Assembly: GCA_002348045.1 (NCBI GenBank)
Contig: DDYO01000099.1
Location: 1 to 13,274, forward strand
Length of the DNA: 13,274 bases
Direction of reading: 5' to 3'
From: Anaerolineales bacterium UBA2232
Lineage (GTDB): Bacteria > Chloroflexota > Anaerolineae > UBA2200
Shown: positions 6,377-13,214 of the stretch, in pieces
Position numbering within the stretch: the stretch's first letter is position 1
Layout: every line of letters begins with the position of its first letter
The notes under the pieces: model-generated
Databases searched by the model: none
What the model saw: the letters and a program-made list of their open reading frames with translations, nothing else
Told to the model about the DNA's origin: nothing
Position numbers and translations under genes: made by a program

Positions 6377-7924
6377 ATGGTCGCGCGCTACCTTCTGGGA
6401 GTAGATATCGGCACCAACGGCTCCAAGGGAGTCTTGACCGATCGAGACGGAACCGTTGTCGCGCATCATGCCCGAGAGCACCGGGTCATGACCCCCAGGC
6501 CGGGGTGGTGCGAGCAGGACGCCGATGAGGCGTGGTGGGGCGGGTTGCGCCAAATCATCGGCCAGCTCCTGGCTCAATCGGGCGTTGACGCCCGGGACGT
6601 CGCCGGAGTGGGCATTAGCGGGATGTGCCCCAACGTACTGCCAGTGGATGAAGAGGGCCGCCCCTTGTACAGCGGCATGCTGTATTCGGACAACCGGGCG
6701 AGCCGCCAGATCCAGGAGATTACTGCGCAAATGGGTGAAGCCACCATCCATCGCCTGGCGGGCCGTGGGCTTTCGCCGGATTCGGTGGGCGCGAAGGTGG
6801 CCTGGCTGAGGGAGAACGAGCCTCAGGTTTTCGCGCGGATGCGGATGGTGCACACTGTCACCAGCTACGTAGTATGGAAGCTGACTGGTGTCTCGGCCAT
6901 TGACTATACGGTGGCGCCCCGCTTCAGCCCCATGTTCGACGTTCAGGCACTCGGATGGGATCGCGAAGGGTGCGCCGCGGTGGGCATCACGGCTGAACAA
7001 CTGCCGACGGCGCAATGGGCCACAGCGGTGGCCGGCCAGGTTACCGAGCGAGCTGCTGGCGAGACGGGATTGGCAGCGGGGACCCCGGTTATCACCGGCA
7101 CGTGTGATGGAACGGCCGAGGCGGTCAGTGTGGGAACCGTGGAACGAGGGGAGGCCAGCCTGCTGTACGGCAGCACCATGGCCTTGATCGTCTTTGCCGC
7201 CGAGGGCGTTTCTCACCCGCGACTGTTCGTGAGCCCCAGCCCCATCCCTGGCATCTACAAGGCTTCTCTGGCCATGTCGGCATCAGGAGCTCTGACCCGC
7301 TGGTTCCGCGACCAGTTTGGGCAGATGGAGCTGGCGGCACAGAATGCCATCGGCATTGACGCCTACCAGCTCCTGGGCGACCAGGCGGACACGGTCCCTC
7401 CTGGGTCTGAAGGCCTGCTGGTGTTGCCCTATTTTGCTGGAGAGCGAGCGCCTATCTATGATTCCAGGGCAAGAGGGATTATCATCGGGCTGACCCTCTC
7501 CCACACGCGGAGGCACGTGTACCGGGCGCTGCTGGAAGGGGTTGGCTTCGGGCTGCGGCATGGGATGGAAGATTTGGCCGAGGCGGGAGTTGAGATCACG
7601 CGCATCGTGGCGACCGGCGGAGGAACCAAGAGCCGCGTCTGGACGCAGATCATTGGCGATGTGATTGGCCGGGATCAGGAGATTGTAGCCTCGCCCTACG
7701 GAGCGCCGCTGGGGGATGCGTTTCTCGCCGGACTGGGCATCGGCCTGTTCCATGATGTTAGTCCACTCCGTGGTTCGTGGGTTCAGGCGACTGGGGTGGT
7801 GCGCCACGACCCGGCACGAACCCGCGTGTACGATGCCTACTTCAAGGTTTACCGTGGCTTGTATGGTAAGCTACGGGAGAGCATGCATGCTCTCGCAGAG
7901 TTGTCGCAGGTGGCTGTTGACTAG
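6377..7924 (+). CDS. FGGY-family carbohydrate kinase 3 (xylulokinase-like), 515 aa
   Basis: The third paralogous sugar kinase and last gene of the catabolic string. The start follows GGGAGGG (6366-6372) with 4-nt spacing, and the family N-terminus begins at once (MVARYLLGVDIGTNGSKG, Asp10). MTPRPGWCEQDADEAWW is present, the catalytic base is Asp244 (GTCDGTAE), the FGGY signature reads GIIIGLTLSHTRRHVYRALLEG, and VATGGGTKSRVW is intact. The C-terminus (YRGLYGKLRESMHALAELS) closely matches kinase 1 (YRGLYEKLKEDMHALAELS). No frameshift or lost catalytic residue is visible, so this is not a decaying copy. Two phosphorylations of one ketose to make an aldolase substrate, or one kinase per related sugar, would both fit. 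The substrate is unknown. Confidence 0.93.
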   Translation: MVARYLLGVDIGTNGSKGVLTDRDGTVVAHHAREHRVMTPRPGWCEQDADEAWWGGLRQIIGQLLAQSGVDARDVAGVGISGMCPNVLPVDEEGRPLYSGMLYSDNRASRQIQEITAQMGEATIHRLAGRGLSPDSVGAKVAWLRENEPQVFARMRMVHTVTSYVVWKLTGVSAIDYTVAPRFSPMFDVQALGWDREGCAAVGITAEQLPTAQWATAVAGQVTERAAGETGLAAGTPVITGTCDGTAEAVSVGTVERGEASLLYGSTMALIVFAAEGVSHPRLFVSPSPIPGIYKASLAMSASGALTRWFRDQFGQMELAAQNAIGIDAYQLLGDQADTVPPGSEGLLVLPYFAGERAPIYDSRARGIIIGLTLSHTRRHVYRALLEGVGFGLRHGMEDLAEAGVEITRIVATGGGTKSRVWTQIIGDVIGRDQEIVASPYGAPLGDAFLAGLGIGLFHDVSPLRGSWVQATGVVRHDPARTRVYDAYFKVYRGLYGKLRESMHALAELSQVAVD

Positions 7925-7968
7925 GCAAGGACCCGGCGGTAGGCTGGTCAGCCACTGTATAGACAGAC

Positions 7969-7997
7969 TTGACAGGCCTTGGATTGTATGGTATATT
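7969..7997 (+). promoter_or_regulatory. strong sigma-70-type promoter for the importer operon
   Basis: A perfect -35 box TTGACA (7969-7974) is followed after exactly 17 bp by TATATT (7992-7997), one mismatch from the consensus -10. The surrounding sequence (7984-8006) is AT-rich in an otherwise GC-rich window. It lies 45 bp after the kinase 3 stop. Transcription would start near 8004, giving a leader of about 440 nt before the lipoprotein gene. Confidence 0.75.
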
Positions 7998-8003
7998 TTT
8001 GTT

Positions 8004-8209
8004 AATCGAGATCGCTGCTTGTGAACAGTGTGGTGCGAACAAGAGCGATAGGTGTTTGGCAGAGCAGTTTCACGAATGAAGCATGGCCTGGAGTTCGACG
8101 CCCGAACGGAGGAGCTTCACGGGTTGGAACCCTTTTCGCCGGATAGGTAAAAGCGGATGAGTAGGCGTTAGCCTTTGACCATCGGTTTGCCCTGTCCGGC
8201 TTTTTGTTT
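8004..8209 (+). promoter_or_regulatory. structured leader RNA (possible attenuator/riboswitch-like element or independent small RNA)
   Basis: About 205 nt lie between the predicted transcription start and a T-tract. The 5' part has an 11-pair hairpin: ATCGCT (8011-8016) and CTTGT (8018-8022) against ACAAG (8039-8043) and AGCGAT (8044-8049), with one bulged G. The middle has GTTCG (8093-8097)/CGAAC (8103-8107) inside an enclosing TGAAGC (8077-8082)/GCTTCA (8114-8119) stem. The same TGAAGC can instead pair with the upstream GTTTCA (8067-8072), so two exclusive folds are possible. The 3' part is the hairpin and T-tract annotated separately. I do not recognise a known riboswitch family, so regulation by a ligand is speculation. 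Confidence 0.45.
8138..8209 (+). terminator. branched terminator-like hairpin with T-tract inside the importer leader
   Basis: GCCGGATAGG (8138-8147) pairs with CCTGTCCGGC (8191-8200) over 10 pairs (one U-G), followed directly by TTTTTGTTT (8201-8209). The inside of the stem can fold further through GATG (8156-8159)/CATC (8180-8183) and AGGC (8163-8166)/GCCT (8171-8174). It lies 235 bp before the lipoprotein start, so transcripts from the 7969 promoter would have to read through it. Confidence 0.6.
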
Positions 8210-8443
8210 AGACTGTGGGCAGTAAGGGCTGGGGTTCCGGCCGCGGGCGTACACCAGTCAATGAGTTGGCGGTTGCCAGCGACAATCCCTAGAACGCGTT
8301 GGACTATCACCTTGCGTTCTGTTTTCCCAAAATACAATGGCCTTCGGGAAACCGAGAAAGGAGGAGCTGGATTACGGACGATTTCGCGGTTCAGGTACGA
8401 GATTGGATCTGCCAAACGCTCAACGAAGGAGAGGAGAGACACT
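8210..8443. other. non-coding stretch between the leader terminator and the lipoprotein gene
   Basis: No gene is supported here. The frame of the lipoprotein stays open upstream to 8204, but that extension would put 80 residues ahead of a clear signal peptide. The stretch contains an inverted repeat AGAACGC (8291-8297)/GCGTTCT (8314-8320) followed by GTTTT, and a possible -10 TACAAT (8333-8338) with only a poorly spaced -35 candidate TTGCGT (8312-8317). A second, weaker promoter giving a short leader is therefore possible. The ribosome site before the gene is GAGGAG (8431-8436). Confidence 0.4.
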
Positions 8444-11278
8444 ATGGCTAGGCGAATCAAGTGGTTGTCGCTGCTGATGGCGGCGGTGATGGTAATCACC
8501 TCCTGCGCGCCTGCGGCGACGCCGACCCCGGTGCCCCAGCCGACGGCGGTCCCGCCGACGGCAGCGCCTGGAGCGACGGCTGCGCCGCCGCCGACGGCAG
8601 CGCCGGTAGCATTTGACTGGATGAAGTACAAGGGCAAGTCGATCAACGTTATCTTGAACAAGCACCCATATTCCGAGTCAGCGATCGCGCTGATACCGGA
8701 GTTTGAGGCGGCGACTGGGATCAAGGTAACGTTCGAGGTCTTGGCCGAGAGCGAGTACATGTCCAAGATCCGCTTGGAGTTGGCGAGCGGGCAGGGGCTG
8801 TACGATGTGCTTATGGCTGGTCCGTACCACGAGTGGGAGTACTACCGAGCTGGCTGGCTGGAGCCATTGGAAGGCTATCTCAACGATCCGGCGAAGACGG
8901 ACATGGCGAACTACAAGCCTGAGGACTTCTTCCCGGCGCTGATGGCGGCGAACCGGTGGAACGGCCAGGTTGGCAGTGGCGTAGGTCAAGGGTCCCAGTG
9001 GGCGATCCCGGTGATGGTAGAGACCTACATTCTGCCGTACCGGGCGGACCTGTTTGCCAAGTACAACCTGAGTGAGCCCAAGACCTTGAAGGAGATGGTG
9101 GATGCTGCCATCACGATCCGCAAGGGCGAGGGTGGGGATATCTACGGGTTCATCGCCCGGGGTGGCCGAGGCACAGCGACGATTGGAACGGGTTACATGT
9201 CGGCGGTGTGGAGCGCGGCGACGACGGAGCGAGTGGACTTTGACATCAAGGACGGCAAGATCGTACCCGTCATGAACCAGCCGCGAGTGGTGGAGGCGAC
9301 GGATCTGTGGGTAAAGGCCGTGAAGGAAGCTGGGCCTCCTGGCTGGACCTCAATCTTGTGGTACGATGCGAAGGAGTTGTTCGCCAGTGGCAAGTATGCC
9401 ATGTTCCCGGACTGCGACTTTTTCGCCGACACGTATGAGGACCCGACCAAGTCCCAGGTAGCTGGCCAGGTGCGATACATGCCTATGCCTCCGTTCGAAG
9501 AGGGTGGGAAGAGCAAGTCCAGCCTGTGGGCGTGGTCGTTGGCAATGTGCGCGCAGTCGAAGGCGAAGGATCCGGCGTGGTACTTTATTCAGTACATGAC
9601 GAGTCCCGAGGCGCTGCTGAAGGGCACGTTGCAGTACCGGAACTATAACCCGACGCGTTTGAGTGTGTTCAACCATCCAGAAGTGCAGGCGATGATGGGC
9701 TCCTGGGGACAGGGGACGTACCTGCCGACGATGGTGAACGTGTTGAACAATGTCGCGCAGTTGGGATGGACGCCTCAGCCGGAGAGGACGCAAGTAGGGG
9801 ACCGCTGGTCGGTAGCTCTGCATGAGATCTGGGCAGGCACCAAGACGGCGCAGCAGGCCATGGATGATGCCGCGGCTGACATCCAGGTGATCATCGACAA
9901 GGCTGGCATCAAGCCAGGTGCTGCTCCTACTATGGCACCTCCGACTCCCGCGCCGGCCGCCTTTGACTGGAAGCAGCAGTCCGGCAAGTCGATCAACGTC
10001 ATCCTCAACAAGCACCCATACTCAGAGTCGATCATCCCCCAGATCCCTGCCTTCACCGAGAAGACGGGCATCAAGGTGACGTTCGAAGTGCTGAGTGAGG
10101 TGGAGTACTTTAACAAGCTCAAGCTGGAGCTGGGCAGCGGTCAGGGCCTGTACGATGTGTTCATGACCGGCCCGCAGGTAGAGTGGCAGTACTATCCTGG
10201 CAAATGGCTTGAGCCCCTTGAGACCTACCTCAAGGATGCCAAGTACACCGACATGGCCTGGTACAAGGCGGATGACCTGTTCGAGTCGCTGATGGCGGCC
10301 AACCGGTGGAACGGATACATCGGCGGCGGCGTTGGCGAGGGCAGCCAGTGGGCCATTCCGGTCATGGTTGAGGGCGACGTGCTTCCGTACCGCGCGGACC
10401 TCTTTGCCAAGTACAACTTGCCTGATCCGCCGGTCACCCTGGAAGACATGGTGAACGCGGCGATCACGATCCGCAAGGGCGAGGGCGGCGACACGTACGG
10501 TATCGTAGCGCGTGGTCAGCGTGGCGCGGGTGCTTCGGGCACCGGCTACACTTCGATCATGGCGTCCTACAATGGTGGCAAGCCACCGGACTTTGAGATC
10601 GTCAACGGCGAGTTCAAGTCCATCGTGAACAAGCCGGAGCTGGTGGCAGCGACCGAGCTGTACATCAAGGCCATCCGCGAAGGCGGGCCTCCTGGCTGGA
10701 CCAGCGTGCAGTGGTTCGACGGCAAGGAGCTGGTAGCCACGGGCAAGTACGCGATGTATCCTGACTGCGACTTTTTCGCTCAGACCTATGAGGACCCAAC
10801 CAAGTCCTCGGTGGCTGGTCTGATGAAGTACGCACCGCCGCCAGCTGCGCCTGGCAAGGATCCCGCCTCGCGGGTTTGGACTTGGGCGCTGGGCATGGCG
10901 TCGGCGAGCAAGCAGAAGGTTGCATCGTGGTTGTTCATCCAGTACATGACCAGCCCCGAGGCTATGGTCAAGGCTACCCTGGAATACGCCAACTACAACC
11001 CGACACGCGCCAGCGTGTTTGAGGATCCTCGTGTGGTGGCGGTCATGGGCAAGTGGGGCCAGGGCACGTACCTGCCGACGGTAGTGGAAGTGTACGACAA
11101 GTACCTGCGCATGCTGTCCACTCCTCACCCACAGGGTGATGAGGTCAGCACTCGGTTGGACGATGCGCTGCAGGAAATCTGGAGCGGCAGCAAGACAGCC
11201 AAGCAGGCGCTGGATGATGCGGCTCGGGATATCGATGAGATCATGAGGAAGGCCGGCATCAAGCCAGGTCAGTCCTAA
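8444..11278 (+). CDS. tandem double-domain solute-binding lipoprotein of a sugar ABC importer, 944 aa
   Basis: An extracytoplasmic substrate-binding lipoprotein that would hand sugar to the two permeases encoded next. ATG 8444 follows GGAGAGGAG and starts a lipoprotein signal peptide (MARRIKWLSLLMAAVMVITSC, lipidated Cys21). A Pro/Thr/Ala-rich tether covers residues 22-56. Two homologous family-1 binding domains follow: unit 1 at about 57-506, unit 2 at about 507-944, each starting FDW and then GKSINVILNKHPYSES. Both keep TGIKVTFEVL, SGQGLYDV, MAANRWNG, GSQWAIPVMVE, LPYRADLFAKYNL, AITIRKGEGGD, PPGWTS, PDCDFF, EDPTKS, YMTSPEA, NPTR and WGQGTYLPT. A second short Pro-rich linker (AAPTMAPPTPAPAA) separates them. 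Usual members have one domain of about 430-450 aa, so this is a fusion or internal duplication. The two halves use different synonymous codons. The ligand is unknown; carbohydrate is likely. Confidence 0.93.
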   Translation: MARRIKWLSLLMAAVMVITSCAPAATPTPVPQPTAVPPTAAPGATAAPPPTAAPVAFDWMKYKGKSINVILNKHPYSESAIALIPEFEAATGIKVTFEVLAESEYMSKIRLELASGQGLYDVLMAGPYHEWEYYRAGWLEPLEGYLNDPAKTDMANYKPEDFFPALMAANRWNGQVGSGVGQGSQWAIPVMVETYILPYRADLFAKYNLSEPKTLKEMVDAAITIRKGEGGDIYGFIARGGRGTATIGTGYMSAVWSAATTERVDFDIKDGKIVPVMNQPRVVEATDLWVKAVKEAGPPGWTSILWYDAKELFASGKYAMFPDCDFFADTYEDPTKSQVAGQVRYMPMPPFEEGGKSKSSLWAWSLAMCAQSKAKDPAWYFIQYMTSPEALLKGTLQYRNYNPTRLSVFNHPEVQAMMGSWGQGTYLPTMVNVLNNVAQLGWTPQPERTQVGDRWSVALHEIWAGTKTAQQAMDDAAADIQVIIDKAGIKPGAAPTMAPPTPAPAAFDWKQQSGKSINVILNKHPYSESIIPQIPAFTEKTGIKVTFEVLSEVEYFNKLKLELGSGQGLYDVFMTGPQVEWQYYPGKWLEPLETYLKDAKYTDMAWYKADDLFESLMAANRWNGYIGGGVGEGSQWAIPVMVEGDVLPYRADLFAKYNLPDPPVTLEDMVNAAITIRKGEGGDTYGIVARGQRGAGASGTGYTSIMASYNGGKPPDFEIVNGEFKSIVNKPELVAATELYIKAIREGGPPGWTSVQWFDGKELVATGKYAMYPDCDFFAQTYEDPTKSSVAGLMKYAPPPAAPGKDPASRVWTWALGMASASKQKVASWLFIQYMTSPEAMVKATLEYANYNPTRASVFEDPRVVAVMGKWGQGTYLPTVVEVYDKYLRMLSTPHPQGDEVSTRLDDALQEIWSGSKTAKQALDDAARDIDEIMRKAGIKPGQS
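8612..9961 (+). repeat. binding-domain unit 1 of the tandem lipoprotein (residues 57-506)
   Basis: First copy of the coding repeat, 450 codons counting the following Pro-rich linker. It aligns with unit 2 at an offset of exactly 1350 bp at the start (F57 with F507, G64 with G514). Its synonymous codons favour GCG, GGG, TTG and GTA, unlike unit 2. Confidence 0.9.
9962..11275 (+). repeat. binding-domain unit 2 of the tandem lipoprotein (residues 507-944)
   Basis: Second copy of the coding repeat, 438 codons, ending IMRKAGIKPGQS where unit 1 ends IIDKAGIKPG before its linker. It has no signal peptide or lipobox of its own. Its codons favour GCC, GGC, CTC and ATC. Protein similarity to unit 1 is high throughout, but third positions often differ, so the copies are not recent. 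Confidence 0.9.
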
Positions 11279-11298
11279 AGATCTCGCTAGTCGATCGA

Positions 11299-11333
11299 GC
11301 GGGCAGGCGAGGGCTTTCCCCTCGCCTGCCCGT
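11299..11333 (+). other. very stable hairpin between lipoprotein and permease genes
   Basis: CGGGCAGGCGAGGG (11300-11313) and CCCTCGCCTGCCCG (11319-11332) pair perfectly over 14 bp around a 5-nt loop; G11299-T11333 can add a wobble. No T-tract follows. Similar structures between binding-protein and permease genes are known to protect the upstream mRNA and limit read-through (malE-malF is the model), which keeps binding protein in excess. That role is inferred here. Confidence 0.7.
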
Positions 11334-11403
11334 CGAATATGCAGACCATGTATCTCCGCCCGGTTCACCAGAGCGGTACGATACGAGATAGGAGAACAGA
11401 CTA

Positions 11404-12318
11404 ATGGCTCAAGCAGAGGTTGTGACAAAGGTATCATCGCTCCCGGAACGTACTGAGAAAACCTTTGTCCAGAAGCACCTCGCTCGGATGCTGACGCTGC
11501 CATCGTTCATCATTCCGTACATGTTGATTGGAGTCTGGCTGCTCGGCATCTACTACTCCCTTACCGACTATGACATGCGCTATGGCATCCGGAACTATGT
11601 GGGCTACGAGAACTTTGTTTATTTGTTCACCAAGGATAGGGCGTTCTGGAAAAGCCTTGGCGTTACCCTTCGTTACTCCATGGGGTGCGTGTTTATTCAG
11701 CTTCCGCTAGGCTTTGCCGTGGCCATGCTGCTGGACCGCATCACCGGCGTGTTTCAGAAGATCGCTCGGGCCATTGTGCTCATTCCCATGTGCATCCCGC
11801 CGATTGTCGCGGTGCTGATCTGGAAAGTGGCACTGGGCCCCACTCAGGGCGTGGTCAACTTTGTGCTCCAGCGTATTGGGTTAAGAGCGACTGACTGGTT
11901 GGGTGATCCCAAAGTGGTGCTGGGGACGCTGGTGTTCGTCGATACCTGGATCTGGACGCCGTTCGTCATCATCATCTTGTGGGGTGGCCTGGGCAGCTTA
12001 CCGAAAGCGCCCTACGAAGCGGCTACGCTGGACGGTGCATCGCCGTGGTTCATCTTCCGCCGTCTGACGTTGCCCCTGATGCGGCCGTTCTTGATGATCG
12101 CGCTCCTCTTCCGCGTGTGCGATACCCTCAACAGCTTTGACATTATCTACGGGAGCACCCGCGGCGGCCCGCAAATGGCTACGGCCACTCTGAACCTCTA
12201 CGCATATGATAACGCCATGATCTGGTGGCACATGGGCTACGGTTTGTCCATGGTCATGGTGACGTACTTCCTGACGTATTTTGTGGCCAAACGCCTCACT
12301 GCGTTCTGGCCTCGATAG
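11404..12318 (+). CDS. ABC sugar importer permease 1, MalF/UgpA type, 304 aa
   Basis: An inner-membrane subunit of a CUT1-family importer that forms half of the translocation pore. GGAG (11391-11394) precedes ATG 11404 by 9 nt. The N-terminus is cytoplasmic up to about residue 30. About six membrane segments follow, the first near LPSFIIPYMLIGVWLLGIYY and the others around residues 88-108, 120-142, 168-190, 224-245 and 275-295. The cytoplasmic EAA loop that docks on the ATPase reads PYEAATLDGAS with Glu205, Gly211 and a downstream LPLMRP. The length is typical of UgpA/LacF-like permeases, which lack the large periplasmic insert of enteric MalF. It lies 125 bp after the lipoprotein gene, beyond a strong hairpin, and 15 bp before the second permease. 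Confidence 0.95.
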   Translation: MAQAEVVTKVSSLPERTEKTFVQKHLARMLTLPSFIIPYMLIGVWLLGIYYSLTDYDMRYGIRNYVGYENFVYLFTKDRAFWKSLGVTLRYSMGCVFIQLPLGFAVAMLLDRITGVFQKIARAIVLIPMCIPPIVAVLIWKVALGPTQGVVNFVLQRIGLRATDWLGDPKVVLGTLVFVDTWIWTPFVIIILWGGLGSLPKAPYEAATLDGASPWFIFRRLTLPLMRPFLMIALLFRVCDTLNSFDIIYGSTRGGPQMATATLNLYAYDNAMIWWHMGYGLSMVMVTYFLTYFVAKRLTAFWPR

Positions 12319-12333
12319 GAGACGGATGCTGGT

Positions 12334-13197
12334 ATGAAGACCAAGAAAGGGATTAACTGGGCGCAAATTGTGACGGTGGCGCTCTTGTCGGTGTACCTGC
12401 TTACGGTGCTCTTGCCGCTGTATTGGCAGGTGACGATGTCGCTCAAGAACCCGTTGGACGTCATGGCCAATCCGCCCAAGTTCCAGTTCGACGTGACTTT
12501 TGAGAACTATCAGCGGCTCTTTACCGGCACGGGCTACAGCAAGTATGACATCGTGCGAACGAACTTTGCCAAGGCCTTTGTCAACACTCTGATCATTGCC
12601 GGCGGCGCTGTGATCCTTTCGCTGATTTCGGGAACGTTGTGCGCCTATGCCCTGGCTCGCTTCAGCTTCCAGGGCCGCGACACCTTGGCATTTGACTTGT
12701 TGGCGCGCCGTTTTGCGCCTCCGTTGGCGACATCCATCCCGATGTACGCCCTATTCCGCAAGATCGGACTTTACAATACCCATGCTGGCTTGATCCTGAT
12801 GATGCAGGGAATCTCCTTGCCGCTGCTGGTATGGGTGGTGCGCAGCTATATCGAGTCGGTGCCGTATGACCTGGAGCAAGCAGCCCTGGTGGACGGCTAC
12901 ACGTGGTGGGGCGCCTTCCGCAAGGTGCTCTTCCCACTGGTGTTGCCCGGCATCGCGGCCACCTCGGTCATCGCGTTCGTTTTCTGCTGGAACGACTTTG
13001 CCACCGGGCTCATCTTGGCGGGTCGTGATACCCACACCCTTACTATTGAGACCAACGCGTTCATCTCCTATGAACAGGTGATGTGGGGGCAGATGGCGGC
13101 GGCCAGTGTGGTTACGATCCTTCCCTCGTTGATCTTGATCCTGATCGTCCAACGGTGGGTGGTACGCGGCCTGACGTTTGGCGCGGTCAAGGCATAG
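12334..13197 (+). CDS. ABC sugar importer permease 2, MalG/UgpE type, 287 aa
   Basis: The partner inner-membrane permease, completing the heterodimeric pore. ATG 12334 lies 15 bp after the permease 1 stop, with AGGAG (12317-12321) overlapping that stop codon, so the two genes are closely coupled. An ATG at 12326 hits a stop within four codons and is excluded. The product starts with a cytoplasmic Lys-rich stretch, then membrane segment 1 (VTVALLSVYLLTVLLPLYW) and five further segments. The EAA-type loop is PYDLEQAALVDGYTWWGAF with Glu181 and Gly188, followed by LFPLVLPG; Gln replaces the first Ala. It ends VVRGLTFGAVKA, a C-terminus very typical of MalG/UgpE proteins. The length is usual for the family. 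Confidence 0.95.
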   Translation: MKTKKGINWAQIVTVALLSVYLLTVLLPLYWQVTMSLKNPLDVMANPPKFQFDVTFENYQRLFTGTGYSKYDIVRTNFAKAFVNTLIIAGGAVILSLISGTLCAYALARFSFQGRDTLAFDLLARRFAPPLATSIPMYALFRKIGLYNTHAGLILMMQGISLPLLVWVVRSYIESVPYDLEQAALVDGYTWWGAFRKVLFPLVLPGIAATSVIAFVFCWNDFATGLILAGRDTHTLTIETNAFISYEQVMWGQMAAASVVTILPSLILILIVQRWVVRGLTFGAVKA

Positions 13198-13214
13198 GGA
13201 GAAGCAGAGGAACC

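Noticed and set aside
5591..7216. Long open frame on the minus strand (541 codons)
   Set aside because: It lies opposite the aldolase and kinase 3, both of which have complete family motifs. The minus-strand translation is rich in Arg/His/Pro with no recognisable domain, as expected of a shadow frame in GC-rich DNA.
7942..7953. Small inverted repeat GGCTG/CAGCC just after kinase 3 as an operon terminator
   Set aside because: Only 4-5 pairs, a tiny loop and no T-tract.
8076..8150. A 24-codon possible leader peptide (MKHGLEFDARTEELHGLEP...) whose end overlaps the 5' arm of the leader terminator
   Set aside because: No Shine-Dalgarno sequence precedes it and no codon is enriched as in classical attenuators. 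The overlap is suggestive but too weak to list as a gene.
8004..8209. 6S RNA, RNase P RNA, SRP RNA, T-box or a named riboswitch in the importer leader
   Set aside because: The 5' and 3' ends do not pair as in 6S RNA, and I cannot find the conserved boxes of the other classes, so it is left as an unclassified structured leader.
8204..8443. In-frame N-terminal extension of 80 residues to the lipoprotein gene
   Set aside because: It would bury a clear signal peptide and lipobox inside the protein, begins within the terminator T-tract, and lacks a ribosome site, while ATG 8444 has a good one.
10022..11503. Long open frame on the minus strand (493 codons)
   Set aside because: It is the complement of binding-domain unit 2 and runs through the intercistronic hairpin; no domain or ribosome site supports it.
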